The translations under genes were made by a program, and so were the position numbers. The notes beneath the pieces are model-generated. The model saw nothing but the letters and a program-made list of their open reading frames with translations. It was not told the DNA's origin and did not search any database. From positions 1-64,000 of the forward strand of contig DIUC01000035.1 of assembly GCA_002435785.1 (NCBI GenBank): a DNA stretch of 64,000 nucleotides. The letters run 5' to 3'. Numbering within the stretch: the stretch's first letter is position 1; the number at the start of each line of letters is the position of its first letter. The DNA is from Saprospiraceae bacterium UBA6168 (GTDB lineage: Bacteria; Bacteroidota; Bacteroidia; Chitinophagales; Saprospiraceae). Below are positions 16,074 through 25,291 of this stretch, one piece after another.

Positions 16074-18608
16074 ATGAGAAAGTTCTGGACACTTTCAATC
16101 CTGATTGCATTCGCAGCAACCGCCTTCAGCCAAATACGCAACCCGGTCAAATGGAGTTTTGCGTCCAAACAGCTCAACGATACCGAGTTCAACCTCGTTT
16201 TCACCGCCAATATCGAAGACGGTTGGTACGTCTATTCGCAGTACCTCGAAAGCGACGACGGGCCTGTTAAGACCAGCTTCACCTACGCCAAGGACACCCA
16301 TTTCTCCTTGGTTGGCAAAAATGCGGAAAGCTCTGCGCACCGCAAGGAGATGAACGACCCGTTGTTCGACAACATGCGGGTTATTAAGTTCGCCGAATCA
16401 GTCACCTTCACTCAAAAAGTAAAAGTGACAGACACTTCCAAGCCTGTCAGCGGCTACTTGGAGTTCATGACCTGCAACAACGAGCGCTGCCTACCCCCCA
16501 CCGAGGTTGATTTTTCGTTCCAGTTGAAATCCGAAACAAAAACTGTTGAGAAAACAGCAGCCCCAAACGATGAAACCAACAAAACCAACTCCATTGCGAT
16601 AGCCCCGGCTCTCAATGGCATTCAGCCCATAGCTGGGACAACCGGTAGCGACAACATCCATAACCCCGTTTCCTGGACTGCCGATGTGCAAAAAACAGGG
16701 GGAACGGAGTACACCGTCAACTTCAAGGCAGTGATAGAAAAAGGCTGGGCCATCTACTCGCAGTTCGTGGACGATGGCGGCCCGATACCCACCTCGCTGA
16801 CCTTCACCACGGACGAAAATTTTCAGGTATCCGGCAAAGCCACGGAAACCAGCACCCATAAAATCGAAGGCGACGACCCATTTTTTGGCATGAAGGTCAC
16901 CAAGTTTAAGGAAGACGCAATATTCAGCCAGAAGCTCACCGTGAAAGACCCGTCCAAGCCCATCACTGGCTACCTGACCTTTATGACCTGCAACGACGAG
17001 CGTTGCCTCCCCCCGACCGACGTGAACTTTCGCATTGACCCCGCTGGGTTGGTCGTTGTGGTGGGCGTTGGGGCCGATGTTTCCACCGAAACCGCTTTGG
17101 CAGACTCAAATTTTGCCTATATCGGCGAGTGTAGGTTCAGCTTGGACAAGACCCAAATGGCCGACTGTGGCGAGCAACACGAAACCGGTAAAAAAGGCTA
17201 TTGGAAGCTGTTCATCCTCGGCTTCCTCGGCGGTTTAGCAGCATTGCTCACGCCCTGCGTGTTCCCGATGGTGCCGCTCACGGTCAGCTTTTTTACCAAA
17301 AGCAACCAATCCAAGAAAAAAGGCTTCCAAAACGCAGCGCTGTACGGCTTCTTCATCCTGCTGGTGTACGTGCTGTTCAGCTTGCCATTCCATATTCTGG
17401 ACTCCGTCAGCCCCGACATCCTGAACGAGTTCTCGACGAACGTAGGGATAAACCTCGTGTTCTTCGCCATCTTCCTCGTCTTTGCCATTTCGTTTTTCGG
17501 CTATTTTGAAATAACGCTACCCGAATCCTGGTCGAACAAAGCCGCCAATGCAGAGGGCGTCGGCGGCATCTTGGGCATCTTCTTCATGGCCCTCACGCTG
17601 GTGCTGGTTTCGTTTTCTTGTACCGGCCCCATCCTCGGTTCGCTGCTCGGCACCGTGCTCGATTCCGATGCTGGCGCAATGCAGCTCACGGCGGGCATGG
17701 CGGGCTTCGGCGTGGCGCTGGGATTGCCGTTTGGCCTCTTCGCTGCCTTCCCCAACTGGCTCAAGGCGTTGCCAAAATCCGGCGGCTGGATGACCACTGT
17801 GAAGGTCGTGCTCGGCTTCCTGGAGCTGGCATTGGCGCTCAAGTTCCTCTCCAACGCCGACCTCGTGAAGCATTGGGGCATCCTCAAAATCGAGGTGTTC
17901 CTCGGCCTGTGGATACTCATTTTCATTGCCCTCGGCATCTACCTTTTGGGCAAAATCAGGTTCCCGCACGACAGCCCGTTGAAGAAGATACCAACCGTGC
18001 GCTGGGTGCTGGCCATCCTGTCATTTGCCTTCGCTGGCTACATGGCCACTGGACTTCGTTACAGCGAAAAGGAGGGCTCGCTGCATTCGCTCACGCTGTT
18101 GAGCGGCTTGGCGCCCCCTGCTTGTTACAGCATCTGGTACCCCTGCGATTGTCCGCAGAACCTCCAGTGTTATAAGGACTTTTGCGAGGGCCTGGCTTAT
18201 GCCAAAAAAGTGAACAAGCCCATTATGATTGACTTCACGGGCCATGCTTGTGCCAACTGCCGCCGCATGGAGGAAACCGTTTGGCCAACAAAAGAGGTCT
18301 ATAAATACTTGAAGGACGACTACGTGATCATCTCGCTTTATGTGGACGAAAAAATAGCGCTGCCCGAAGACCAACAAACGACCCTACCGCTCAAGGGCGG
18401 TGGTACGCAGCGCTTGCGCAATGTGGGCCACAAATGGGCGTACTTCCAACGGGAAAATTTCAACGACAACTCACAGCCGCAGTACGTGCTCATTTCGCCG
18501 GAAGGCGTGTTGCTCAATCAGCCTGTGTCGGGTATGCAGGAAGTGGACGACTATGCCAACTTCTTGAAATGTGGCTTGGATAAGTTTAAAGAATTGAAAG
18601 GAAAATAA
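16074..18608 (+). CDS. dsbD: Thiol:disulfide interchange protein DsbD with duplicated N-terminal domains
   Basis: This is an 844-residue membrane reductase that carries electrons from cytoplasmic thioredoxin to the periplasm. It has a signal peptide, then two DsbD-alpha-like domains, each with a CNxERC cysteine pair (CNNERCLPP and CNDERCLPP), then an eight-helix transmembrane domain (starting at FILGFLGGLAALLTPCVFPMV), and a C-terminal thioredoxin-like domain with Cys726-Ala-Asn-Cys729. The ATG at 16074 is chosen because it starts a clean signal peptide (MRKFWTLSILIAFAATAFS); an upstream in-frame ATG reads through a terminator-like hairpin. Duplication of the alpha domain is unusual. The adjacent 148-residue gene is a third copy. 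Confidence 0.92.
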   Translation: MRKFWTLSILIAFAATAFSQIRNPVKWSFASKQLNDTEFNLVFTANIEDGWYVYSQYLESDDGPVKTSFTYAKDTHFSLVGKNAESSAHRKEMNDPLFDNMRVIKFAESVTFTQKVKVTDTSKPVSGYLEFMTCNNERCLPPTEVDFSFQLKSETKTVEKTAAPNDETNKTNSIAIAPALNGIQPIAGTTGSDNIHNPVSWTADVQKTGGTEYTVNFKAVIEKGWAIYSQFVDDGGPIPTSLTFTTDENFQVSGKATETSTHKIEGDDPFFGMKVTKFKEDAIFSQKLTVKDPSKPITGYLTFMTCNDERCLPPTDVNFRIDPAGLVVVVGVGADVSTETALADSNFAYIGECRFSLDKTQMADCGEQHETGKKGYWKLFILGFLGGLAALLTPCVFPMVPLTVSFFTKSNQSKKKGFQNAALYGFFILLVYVLFSLPFHILDSVSPDILNEFSTNVGINLVFFAIFLVFAISFFGYFEITLPESWSNKAANAEGVGGILGIFFMALTLVLVSFSCTGPILGSLLGTVLDSDAGAMQLTAGMAGFGVALGLPFGLFAAFPNWLKALPKSGGWMTTVKVVLGFLELALALKFLSNADLVKHWGILKIEVFLGLWILIFIALGIYLLGKIRFPHDSPLKKIPTVRWVLAILSFAFAGYMATGLRYSEKEGSLHSLTLLSGLAPPACYSIWYPCDCPQNLQCYKDFCEGLAYAKKVNKPIMIDFTGHACANCRRMEETVWPTKEVYKYLKDDYVIISLYVDEKIALPEDQQTTLPLKGGGTQRLRNVGHKWAYFQRENFNDNSQPQYVLISPEGVLLNQPVSGMQEVDDYANFLKCGLDKFKELKGK

Positions 18609-18610
18609 GG

Positions 18611-18672
18611 CATTAGACGATAGACAATAGATTGGGCAGTGCTGTCTAAAGTCTATTGTCTATCGTCTAATG
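18611..18672. repeat. Perfect 21-bp inverted repeat of TAGAC words between dsbD and recX
   Basis: The arms at 18611-18631 and 18652-18672 are exact reverse complements with a 20-nt loop, placed between convergent genes. The right arm lies within the last codons of recX. It likely works as a bidirectional terminator. The word family recurs near 20050 and 25229. Confidence 0.88.
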
Positions 18673-19132
18673 TCTTCCACACCAGCTCCGCCTCAAACCC
18701 CCTCGACATGGCGTACTGCGCCAACTTTCCCTTTCGGGCAAAATCGTTGCCTTCGGCAATTTGCATTGACCGTTTTTCCAAGACTTCCATCAATGTTTTA
18801 AGGTAATCCTGCTCGCTGATTTCCTCCATCGCTTTGCGGATGCAGTATTCTGATATATTGCGAAGCTTCAGTTCCTGCCGGATGCGGGTGCGGCCCCATT
18901 GCTTCATGCGGAACTTGCCCCGTGCGAAAGAGCGGGCGAAGCGCTCCTCGTCCAAGAATTTTTCTTCGATAAGGTTGGCCATCACTTCCTCTAAATCCTG
19001 ACCGTAGCAGCCCAATTCGATGAGCCTGCTGCGCACCTCTTGGTGGCAGCGGTCTTGGTAGGCGCAGTAGCGTTGCAGCTTGACGAGGGCGTCGGCCTTG
19101 GAGGTGTATTTTCTGATTGGTCCCTTTTCCAC
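18653..19132 (-). CDS. recX: Regulatory protein RecX
   Basis: The 159-residue protein matches RecX, which binds RecA filaments and modulates recombination and the SOS response. It has the three-helix repeats typical of the family: ALVKLQRYCAYQDRCHQEVRSRL, FLDEERFARSFARGKFRMKQWG and IRQELKLRNISEYCIRKAM. The start is GTG; no ATG is available before residue ~50. A -7 box (TACCTTTG) ends only about five bases upstream of the GTG, implying a leaderless or nearly leaderless mRNA. RecA is not in the window. Confidence 0.88.
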   Translation of the reverse strand: MEKGPIRKYTSKADALVKLQRYCAYQDRCHQEVRSRLIELGCYGQDLEEVMANLIEEKFLDEERFARSFARGKFRMKQWGRTRIRQELKLRNISEYCIRKAMEEISEQDYLKTLMEVLEKRSMQIAEGNDFARKGKLAQYAMSRGFEAELVWKTLDDRQ

Positions 19133-19136
19133 GGGA

Positions 19137-19144
19137 CAAAGGTA
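19137..19144 (-). promoter_or_regulatory. -7 promoter box of recX
   Basis: The minus strand reads TACCTTTG, an exact TAnnTTTG match, with its last base five positions before the GTG start codon. Transcription would begin at or very near the start codon. Confidence 0.5.
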
Positions 19145-19157
19145 AGGAGCGGTTTGC

Positions 19158-20054
19158 TCAAAAAAGCGCTTCCACGCCCCCGCAATCTTTCAATGTGATG
19201 ACCTTCCAACTCCTTATCACCCGCTCCACTTCTTCCATTTGCTTGGCGGCCATTGCCACCAGAAAAACATCTCGCTCCAATTTGCCGAATACCGACCGGT
19301 CGAAGTATTCCGCCACGTTTCGGTGCAGGTTTGGCTGGAAAAAACGGGTGGCGTTCGACCAGTTGTCGAACCCAACGTTGGCGCTGAGGCAGAGGTTGGC
19401 CAGCGTGTCCACATCTGCTTGGGAGGTGGTGTACAGCAGCACGGAGAAGGTATGCCAGTTGGACGATTTGAGGAGTTGAAGCTCATCGTGGATGGGCAGC
19501 TTTTTGTTTTGCATGAAAAACTGGGCAGTAGCCCCAGTGGGGTTCGGCCTGTTTTCCACCAAAATCAAGTCCTTGTAGCGCCGGCCCGATGAGGGCTGAG
19601 GGATGCTCTCGATGCTTGCCCGCACCGGGTCAATGCGACGGGCAGCCACGATTTCGGGCTGGGTGGCGGGGTTGAGGCGCACTGGCACGAGGCCGAGGTC
19701 GAGGTGCAGTGCCTCGGCTGAGGGCTTGAAGTGGAAGCCGAGTTGGTTCCAGGCATAGCGGGCAGTTTCCCACTCGCTCAGGGCCGTGGCAGCGATGCCG
19801 AGCGTTTCCCAAAGGTTTTCATCGAAGGCGTTGTGTTCCACGGCCTTTAGGCAGTAGTGCAGGGTGGGCTTCCATTCCATGCGGGAGCGGTAGGTGCGGC
19901 TCAGAAAGGCGAAGGGCACCGACCAATCGGGGGCAAGGCGGGCGAGTCGTTTACAGAGCTTCACGGCATTATACACGTCGCCCCGGCGGTCGTACTCGAC
20001 GACCAATCGGTAAAGCTGTTCGGCAGCGTCGTTGTATTCATGCTTTATAGACAT
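19158..20054 (-). CDS. Hypothetical TPR-containing protein, 298 residues
   Basis: The N-terminal third (residues 1-105) reads as two to three TPR-like helix pairs (AEQLYRLVVEYDRRGDVYNAVKLCKRLARLAPDW, then LHYCLKAVEHNAFDENLWETLGIAATALSEWETARYAWNQLG). The rest is a Bacteroidota-type domain I do not recognise. It has no signal peptide, so it is probably cytoplasmic. TPRs suggest protein-protein contacts. Its start codon lies at the edge of a TAGAC-word repeat cluster. Confidence 0.7.
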   Translation of the reverse strand: MSIKHEYNDAAEQLYRLVVEYDRRGDVYNAVKLCKRLARLAPDWSVPFAFLSRTYRSRMEWKPTLHYCLKAVEHNAFDENLWETLGIAATALSEWETARYAWNQLGFHFKPSAEALHLDLGLVPVRLNPATQPEIVAARRIDPVRASIESIPQPSSGRRYKDLILVENRPNPTGATAQFFMQNKKLPIHDELQLLKSSNWHTFSVLLYTTSQADVDTLANLCLSANVGFDNWSNATRFFQPNLHRNVAEYFDRSVFGKLERDVFLVAMAAKQMEEVERVIRSWKVITLKDCGGVEALF

Positions 20055-20214
20055 TAGACTTTCAGATGATAGACTTTAGAAATGTCTGGTTCGGGACCAG
20101 TCTAAAGTCTTCCAAAAGTAAGCAGTCACGGCAGAAATAGCAAGTGATAGGAGTATCTCATGCCTTAGCAGAAACCGGTCTAATGTCTAAAATCTATTGT
20201 CTATAGTCTCCAAA
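20049..20214. repeat. Cluster of TAGAC-word inverted repeats
   Basis: Left words such as TAGACATTAGACTTT and ATAGACTTTAGA (20049-20080) face CAGTCTAAAGTCT (20098-20110) and TCTAATGTCTAAAATCT (about 20179-20195). The cluster fills the gap between the rhomboid gene and the TPR gene and runs into the end of the rhomboid reading frame. Confidence 0.75.
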
Positions 20215-20874
20215 CTGTCGTTCGGCCTTTGTTTTTTCAAAAACATCTCGGTCGAGGAAGTAGGAAGCCTCCTGTGATTCGCCCTCCCATGAAGGAGGCT
20301 GGGGCTTGTCGTCTGCCTCTATTTCCTCTTTGTACCAATAAGCGGTGAAGATGCCGACGATGGCCCCAAGTAGGTGGCTTTCCCACGAAATGCCTGGCTG
20401 GTTGGGCAGTATGCCGCCAAGATAGCCGCTGTACAGCACCGTGACGATGAGCGCCAAAATGATGGATTTTATGCTGCGCCGAAAGACCCCACTCCAAAAC
20501 ACAAAGCTCAGCAACCCATATACCACGCCGCTGGCTCCAATGTGGAAGACCTTTCTGGCAAAAAGCCATACGGCAAACCCAGTGAGCAGGTAAATCATCA
20601 TCATGCTGCGCGCCGCCACCCGACGATAGAAGTACATGATGATAAAAGAAAGCACGAAAACCGGGGCAGAGTTGGATATCAAATGCTTGAAGTCGTCGTG
20701 GATAAGTGGCGCAAATAGCACCCCCCGCAGCCCAAAAACTTCCCTGGGGAATACACCGTAGGCCCCAAAATCGAGGTTGGCAAGCGCCTCCACCAAAAAC
20801 ACGGCCCACATGACGACCATGAACTGGAAGGGCAGGCGTAGGCTTTTTAAAATGCGTTGTTTTTGCTCTTGCAT
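20194..20874 (-). CDS. Rhomboid-family intramembrane serine protease
   Basis: This polytopic membrane protein of about 226 residues has the rhomboid signature: catalytic serine in HIGASGVVYGLL and catalytic histidine in SWESHLLGAIVG, with HLISNSAPVFVL in an earlier helix. It cleaves transmembrane substrates within the bilayer; substrates here are unknown. The start at 20874 (MQEQKQRILKSLRLPFQF) is chosen because the longer form from 20973 would begin at or before a likely -7 element near 20971-20978. The tail (about 45 residues) is charged and cytoplasmic. Confidence 0.85.
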   Translation of the reverse strand: MQEQKQRILKSLRLPFQFMVVMWAVFLVEALANLDFGAYGVFPREVFGLRGVLFAPLIHDDFKHLISNSAPVFVLSFIIMYFYRRVAARSMMMIYLLTGFAVWLFARKVFHIGASGVVYGLLSFVFWSGVFRRSIKSIILALIVTVLYSGYLGGILPNQPGISWESHLLGAIVGIFTAYWYKEEIEADDKPQPPSWEGESQEASYFLDRDVFEKTKAERQFGDYRQ

Positions 20875-20993
20875 GGCGTTGGCATAAGGTTTTGGCGAAG
20901 CCGAAAAGGTGACATCCCGTATTTCTCTTCCGATAAAAATGTGGAAAGCCGTCAAAAAGTTGATAGCAGCCAAAGTAAAGGTATGGACTAACC

Positions 20994-21001
20994 TACTTTT
21001 G
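20994..21001 (+). promoter_or_regulatory. -7 promoter box of the 167-residue lipoprotein gene
   Basis: TACTTTTG matches TAnnTTTG and lies about 113 bases before the lipoprotein ATG, within the divergent rhomboid/lipoprotein region. Confidence 0.4.
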
Positions 21002-21114
21002 GAGATTGATTGCTCTCCGAACTTTTTTCAAAAGTCCTATATTGCCCCGGAAACGAGGGCTGAAAGGTCGTGGGCGTCACGCCAACACCCGTCAATCCTC
21101 CAAACTTTCAAAAC

Positions 21115-21618
21115 ATGAAGCAAATATTCTTTGGCTTATTCTGCGTATTGGCCTTGGCCGCCTGCAACCAGGACAAACCGGCTGCCCCACCTGCACAAGC
21201 CCCTGCGGCAGCAACCGCACCAGCGGCAACCCTGCCAAGCGTACCCTTGGATTTGTTGGAAAGAATCTGGAGCGAAGGCACGCAAATAGACTACATATTC
21301 TACAACCAGCCCTTTACCATGAGCCTGTCGGACAAGCCAAGCATCCAGCTTGCCGTTCGTCACGTGGCCGAATCTCCTGCGCCCCTAAAGCCGGAGTGCA
21401 AAGCCACGGGTCGGGTCAGCTACCAAATCAAGGGCGACATCGTGTTGGAAGGCGACTTCTACTTCAGCACCGGCTGTACCTATTTTGTCTTCGAAAAAGA
21501 CCGGGTGAAAACCTACGCCAATTTCATGACCAACGAAGGTGTTGAATACTTCAACAACCAAATAAAACAGGCCGTGCAAATGCAACAGCAGATGCAGCAG
21601 AAGGCCACGGGTCAATAA
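21115..21618 (+). CDS. Small lipoprotein of unknown function
   Basis: The 167-residue protein has a lipoprotein signal peptide ending ALAAC, followed by an Ala/Pro-rich linker (AAPPAQAPAAATAPAATLPS) and a compact beta-rich domain (about 50-140). A Gln-rich tail (QMQQQMQQKATGQ) ends the protein. The ATG at 21115 is chosen because it begins the signal peptide. No family is recognised. It lies upstream of ppx but the gap contains an inverted-word repeat, so co-transcription is doubtful. Confidence 0.75.
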   Translation: MKQIFFGLFCVLALAACNQDKPAAPPAQAPAAATAPAATLPSVPLDLLERIWSEGTQIDYIFYNQPFTMSLSDKPSIQLAVRHVAESPAPLKPECKATGRVSYQIKGDIVLEGDFYFSTGCTYFVFEKDRVKTYANFMTNEGVEYFNNQIKQAVQMQQQMQQKATGQ

Positions 21619-21621
21619 GTG

Positions 21622-21720
21622 TTTGAGGGTAAGCGATTTTAGAGCCTGAGACATCCACAACCGCTTCGCAAGCTTCACCCCACTCGTGCCCTCAAACTCT
21701 AAAACGCTCAAAATCCTTGT
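21622..21720. repeat. Inverted-word repeat between the lipoprotein gene and ppx
   Basis: The left words GTTTGAGGG, AAGCG and ATTTTAGAG have reverse complements on the right: CCCTCAAAC, CGCT and CTCTAAAA. The words are not in strict nested order, so the structure is a set of short pairings rather than a single clean hairpin. Confidence 0.6.
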
Positions 21721-21723
21721 TCC

Positions 21724-22623
21724 ATGCGACTTGCAGTAATTGATTGTGGCACCAATACCTTTCACCTGCTCGTGGTGGACAGCAATCCCGATGGCACTTT
21801 CAAGAAGGTGTACCGCCAGCGCCAGTACGTGCGGCTGGGCCAAGAGGGGCTTGACCGTATAGGCGATGCCCCCTTCCAGCGGGGCTTGGAATGCTTGGCC
21901 TTTTTTGGCAAAACCATGAACGATTTGGGCGTGGAACGGCACCGTGCATTCGGCACCGAGGCGCTGCGCAGAGCAGCAAATGGCCCCGATTTCGTGTCCG
22001 CCGTGGCCGCCGCCACCGGGGTCAACATCCACCTCATCTCTGGCGACGAAGAGGCACGGCTCATCCACCTCGGCGTGAAACAGGCCGCCCCATTTTTTGC
22101 AGAAAAAACCTTGATTATGGACATTGGCGGTGGCAGCGTCGAGTTCATCATCGCCAGTGAAGAGGAGGTGCATTGGGCACAAAGCTTCCCGGTAGGGGTG
22201 CAGGTGCTGTTCTCCCGTTTCCACAAAAACGACCCCATGAGCGCCGACGAAATAGCGGCAATTCTTCAACACCTTGAAGAAGCGCTCCAGCCATTTCACA
22301 CTGCATTGCGCCAGCACGAAACACCACAGCTCACGGGTGCTTCCGGTTCCTTCGAGGTGGTGGAGGACATGCTCATTCGACAAAAAGACAACCCGCTGTA
22401 CTCCACCGTTTCAACAGCGGACTTTTACAAAATCCACGAAAAAATCGTTGTGGCCAGCCACGAACAGCGCCTACTGATGCCTGGCCTTCCACCCGAGCGG
22501 GCAGAGCTTATCGTCGTCGCTTTTGTGCTGATGGACTATGTCATCCGCAAAGCGAATATTCAGCAAATCGTTACGTCGGCTTATGCGATGAAGGAGGGGA
22601 TGCTGTTGGAGATGGGTAGGTAG
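21724..22623 (+). CDS. Ppx/GppA family phosphatase (exopolyphosphatase-like)
   Basis: The 299-residue protein belongs to the Ppx/GppA branch of the ASKHA fold. It has the phosphate-1 motif AVIDCGTNTFHLLVVD, the AFGTEALRRAANG motif, the ISGDEEARLIHLGV catalytic region and the second phosphate motif IMDIGGGSVEFI. Members cleave polyphosphate or pppGpp; this short two-domain form (about 300 residues) lacks the C-terminal HD domain of E. coli Ppx. Polyphosphate versus pppGpp specificity cannot be decided from sequence. Confidence 0.9.
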   Translation: MRLAVIDCGTNTFHLLVVDSNPDGTFKKVYRQRQYVRLGQEGLDRIGDAPFQRGLECLAFFGKTMNDLGVERHRAFGTEALRRAANGPDFVSAVAAATGVNIHLISGDEEARLIHLGVKQAAPFFAEKTLIMDIGGGSVEFIIASEEEVHWAQSFPVGVQVLFSRFHKNDPMSADEIAAILQHLEEALQPFHTALRQHETPQLTGASGSFEVVEDMLIRQKDNPLYSTVSTADFYKIHEKIVVASHEQRLLMPGLPPERAELIVVAFVLMDYVIRKANIQQIVTSAYAMKEGMLLEMGR

Positions 22624-22670
22624 GGTTTGACCATATTGAATTCTGTGCTTTTGAAAGCGCAAAAAATGAC

Positions 22671-22698
22671 AATTCTGCTCTTTTCAATGAGCAGAATT
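22671..22698. terminator. Bidirectional terminator between ppx and thrA
   Basis: AATTCTGCTC and GAGCAGAATT form a perfect 10-bp stem around an 8-nt loop in the gap between convergent genes. Confidence 0.65.
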
Positions 22699-22745
22699 TA
22701 GCTTGACTGAGCGGCTCCTATTCGTAAATCGCCCATCCAAATTCG

Positions 22746-25208
22746 TCAATTCCCAAGGTAGCTCCCAATCCGCACCACCTCCGCAAACACCCCCGCTGCC
22801 GTCACCGCAGCGCCAGCGCCGGGGCCACGCACCACGAGGGGGCGCTCTTTGTAGCGTTCAGTGGTAAACACGATCATATTGTCAGAGCCGCTGAGCGAGT
22901 AGAATGGGTGCGAAGCATCCACCGCCTGCAGGCCGATAGTGGCTTTGCCGTTGTCGAGGCAAGCGATCATGCGTAGCGCCTTTCCTTCGGCAGCGGCATC
23001 GGCGGCCATTTTTTCAAAATGGGCGTCCGCTTTTTCTAGCTCTGCAAAAAAGGCATCCACGTTGGGTGCATCCTGTGCCGCCTTCGGCAAAATGCTTTCG
23101 ATTTGCACTTCGGCGGCTTCGAGCGGCAGGCCCGTTTCTCGTGCGAGAATGAGCAGCTTGCGGCGTACATCGGCTCCGCCGAGGTCGTCACGGGGGTCGG
23201 GTTCGGTATAGCCCAGGCGCTTGGCCTCCCGCACGATGGCGCTGAACGGCTCACCACCTGCCTTGAAATTGTTGAAAATGAACGACATCGTGCCGGACAG
23301 CACCCCCTCGATTTTGATGATGTGGTCGCCGCTGGTGATGAGGTCTTCCAGCGTACCGATGACCGGAAGGCCAGCCCCCACGGTCGTTTCGTACAAAAAC
23401 GGTACGCCACGTCGGGCGGCAATCCCCTTCAAGCGCTGGTACTGGAGGTACGAGCTGCTGGTGGCAACCTTGTTCGGCGTGGAAATGCTGATGCTGCTTT
23501 CGAGGATGGTTTCGTAAAAACGGGGCACTTCCTCGCTCGCCGTATTGTCCACGAAGATGGTGTTGCTCAGGTTCAATTTCCGCATCCGTTCCACGAAAGT
23601 GGACAAACTCAAGTCTTCGCCGGAGGCGGCAAGGGCCTCATTCCAGTTGGAGAGGTCAATGCCGTTTTCATCGAAAACCATCGTTTTGCTGTTGCACAGC
23701 CCGACGATTTTGAGTTCCAAGCTCCTTTTTTCCTTCAAAAATACCGCCTGCTCCCTGATTTGCTCGATGAGCGTGGAGCCTATCAAGCCGACGCCGACCA
23801 TGAACAGGTGCAGCTCCTTGGTGTCGGAGAGGAAAAACGCCTCGTGCAGTGCGTTCATGGCCTTGCCCTCATCGGCAGCGGAAACCACGACGGAGATGTT
23901 CAGCTCCGACGAGCCTTGGGCGATGGCCACCACGTTCACGCCGTTTTTGCCCAGCGCCTGGAACATACGGCCAGCGATGCCGGGGCGGTAGCGCATGTTC
24001 TCCCCGATGATGGCGATGACGCTCAGGTTCTCCTCGATTTTCAGCGGCTCGACTAGCCCTTTTTCGATTTCGTACTCAAATTCTGTCTCCACCTGAAGTT
24101 TGGCTTTGGCTGCCACTTCGGGTGGAATGGCGAAGGTGATGCTGTGCTCCGACGAGCCCTGGGTGATCAAAATCACGCTGATACCCGCCCTGGCCAAGCT
24201 GCCGAACAGTCGCCCAGCGATGCCCGGTACGCCGAACATGCCGCCGCCCTGCAAGGTGAGCATCGCCACTTTGTTGATCGAGGAAATGCCCGTGACGGCA
24301 TGGCCGCTGGGGTCACGCTGCTCGGTGATGTACGTGCCCTCGAAGCCAGGGTTGAAGGTGTTTTTGATGTAGAGTGGGATGCGTTTTTGCAGCGCTGGTT
24401 GCAGCGTCGGCGGGTAGATGACCTTCGCTCCAAAATGCGACATTTCCATCGCCTCGGCGTAGGTCATTTTTGGGATGGTGAAGGCTTTTTTTACCTTGCG
24501 GGGGTCGGCGGTGAGCACCCCGTCCACGTCCGTCCAGATTTCGATGCTTGCGGCGTCCAGACCAGCGGCGATGATGGCGGCGGTATAGTCCGAGCCGCCC
24601 CGACCAAGTGTGGTCGTGAGGCCATCCGGCGTGGAGCCGATGAAGCCCGTAACTACTTGAACATCAGGATGTTGGGCGTAATAATCCTTGATGAGTGGGT
24701 AGGTTGTGGCAAGGTTAACCTTGGCATTTTGGAAAGCATCGTTGGTCTTGATGACCTTGCGGGCATCGAGGAATGCCGCCGAAATGCCAGCCTGCCGCAT
24801 TGCTGCTGCGATGATGAATGACGAACTGCGCTCGCCGAAACTCACCACGTAATCCATTGTGCGGGGCGATGCTTCCCGAACGAGGAAGACGCCACTGAGC
24901 ATGTTGGCCAGCGACTGGTGGCTTCGTTCCATTTCGTTGGCGATTGGCGCCTGCTCCGTGCCACTGACCAGTTCGGCGATGGCGTCTTGGTGGCGCTTCG
25001 CAAATTTATCGAATGCCTCTCGCCAACTGTCGTCGCCAGCAGCGGCAAGGCGGCTCATGTCGAGCAGGCTGTCCGTCACGCCGCTGAAGGCCGAGAATAC
25101 GACGGTGAAATGGTCGCCACGGGTGTAGTACGATTTGAGGATTTCGAGGAGGCCCTTTATACGTGCCGGTGTGCCGACGGAGCTGCCTCCGAATTTTAGA
25201 ACTTTCAT
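22746..25208 (-). CDS. thrA: Bifunctional aspartokinase / homoserine dehydrogenase
   Basis: The 820-residue protein joins an N-terminal aspartokinase (KFGGSSVGTPARIKG at residues 4-18), a pair of ACT regulatory domains (about 310-460; ITQGSSEHSITFAI and IAQGSSELNISVVV) and a C-terminal NAD(P)-dependent homoserine dehydrogenase (about 465-820; GVGLIGSTLIEQI, and the catalytic region EPDPRDDLGGADVRRKLLILARETG). It catalyses the first and third steps of the aspartate pathway to threonine and methionine. Feedback inhibition by threonine is expected from the ACT domains. thrB and thrC are not adjacent. Confidence 0.95.
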   Translation of the reverse strand: MKVLKFGGSSVGTPARIKGLLEILKSYYTRGDHFTVVFSAFSGVTDSLLDMSRLAAAGDDSWREAFDKFAKRHQDAIAELVSGTEQAPIANEMERSHQSLANMLSGVFLVREASPRTMDYVVSFGERSSSFIIAAAMRQAGISAAFLDARKVIKTNDAFQNAKVNLATTYPLIKDYYAQHPDVQVVTGFIGSTPDGLTTTLGRGGSDYTAAIIAAGLDAASIEIWTDVDGVLTADPRKVKKAFTIPKMTYAEAMEMSHFGAKVIYPPTLQPALQKRIPLYIKNTFNPGFEGTYITEQRDPSGHAVTGISSINKVAMLTLQGGGMFGVPGIAGRLFGSLARAGISVILITQGSSEHSITFAIPPEVAAKAKLQVETEFEYEIEKGLVEPLKIEENLSVIAIIGENMRYRPGIAGRMFQALGKNGVNVVAIAQGSSELNISVVVSAADEGKAMNALHEAFFLSDTKELHLFMVGVGLIGSTLIEQIREQAVFLKEKRSLELKIVGLCNSKTMVFDENGIDLSNWNEALAASGEDLSLSTFVERMRKLNLSNTIFVDNTASEEVPRFYETILESSISISTPNKVATSSSYLQYQRLKGIAARRGVPFLYETTVGAGLPVIGTLEDLITSGDHIIKIEGVLSGTMSFIFNNFKAGGEPFSAIVREAKRLGYTEPDPRDDLGGADVRRKLLILARETGLPLEAAEVQIESILPKAAQDAPNVDAFFAELEKADAHFEKMAADAAAEGKALRMIACLDNGKATIGLQAVDASHPFYSLSGSDNMIVFTTERYKERPLVVRGPGAGAAVTAAGVFAEVVRIGSYLGN

Positions 25209-25210
25209 GC

Positions 25211-25291
25211 TTTTGAGATGGTAGATTTTAGACTTTAGATGGTGACTTGCGACTGTCCAAAGTCTAAAGTCTGGTGTCTAAAGTCTCAAAA
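25211..25291. repeat. TAGAC-word inverted repeat upstream of thrA
   Basis: The outer words TTTTGAGA (25211-25218) and TCTCAAAA (25284-25291) are complementary. Inside them, TAGACTTTAGA (25229-25239) pairs with either of two copies of TCTAAAGTCT (25263-25272 and 25277-25286), so alternative stems are possible in the thrA leader. The rest of the 321-base gap to 25529 shows no gene. Confidence 0.8.
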
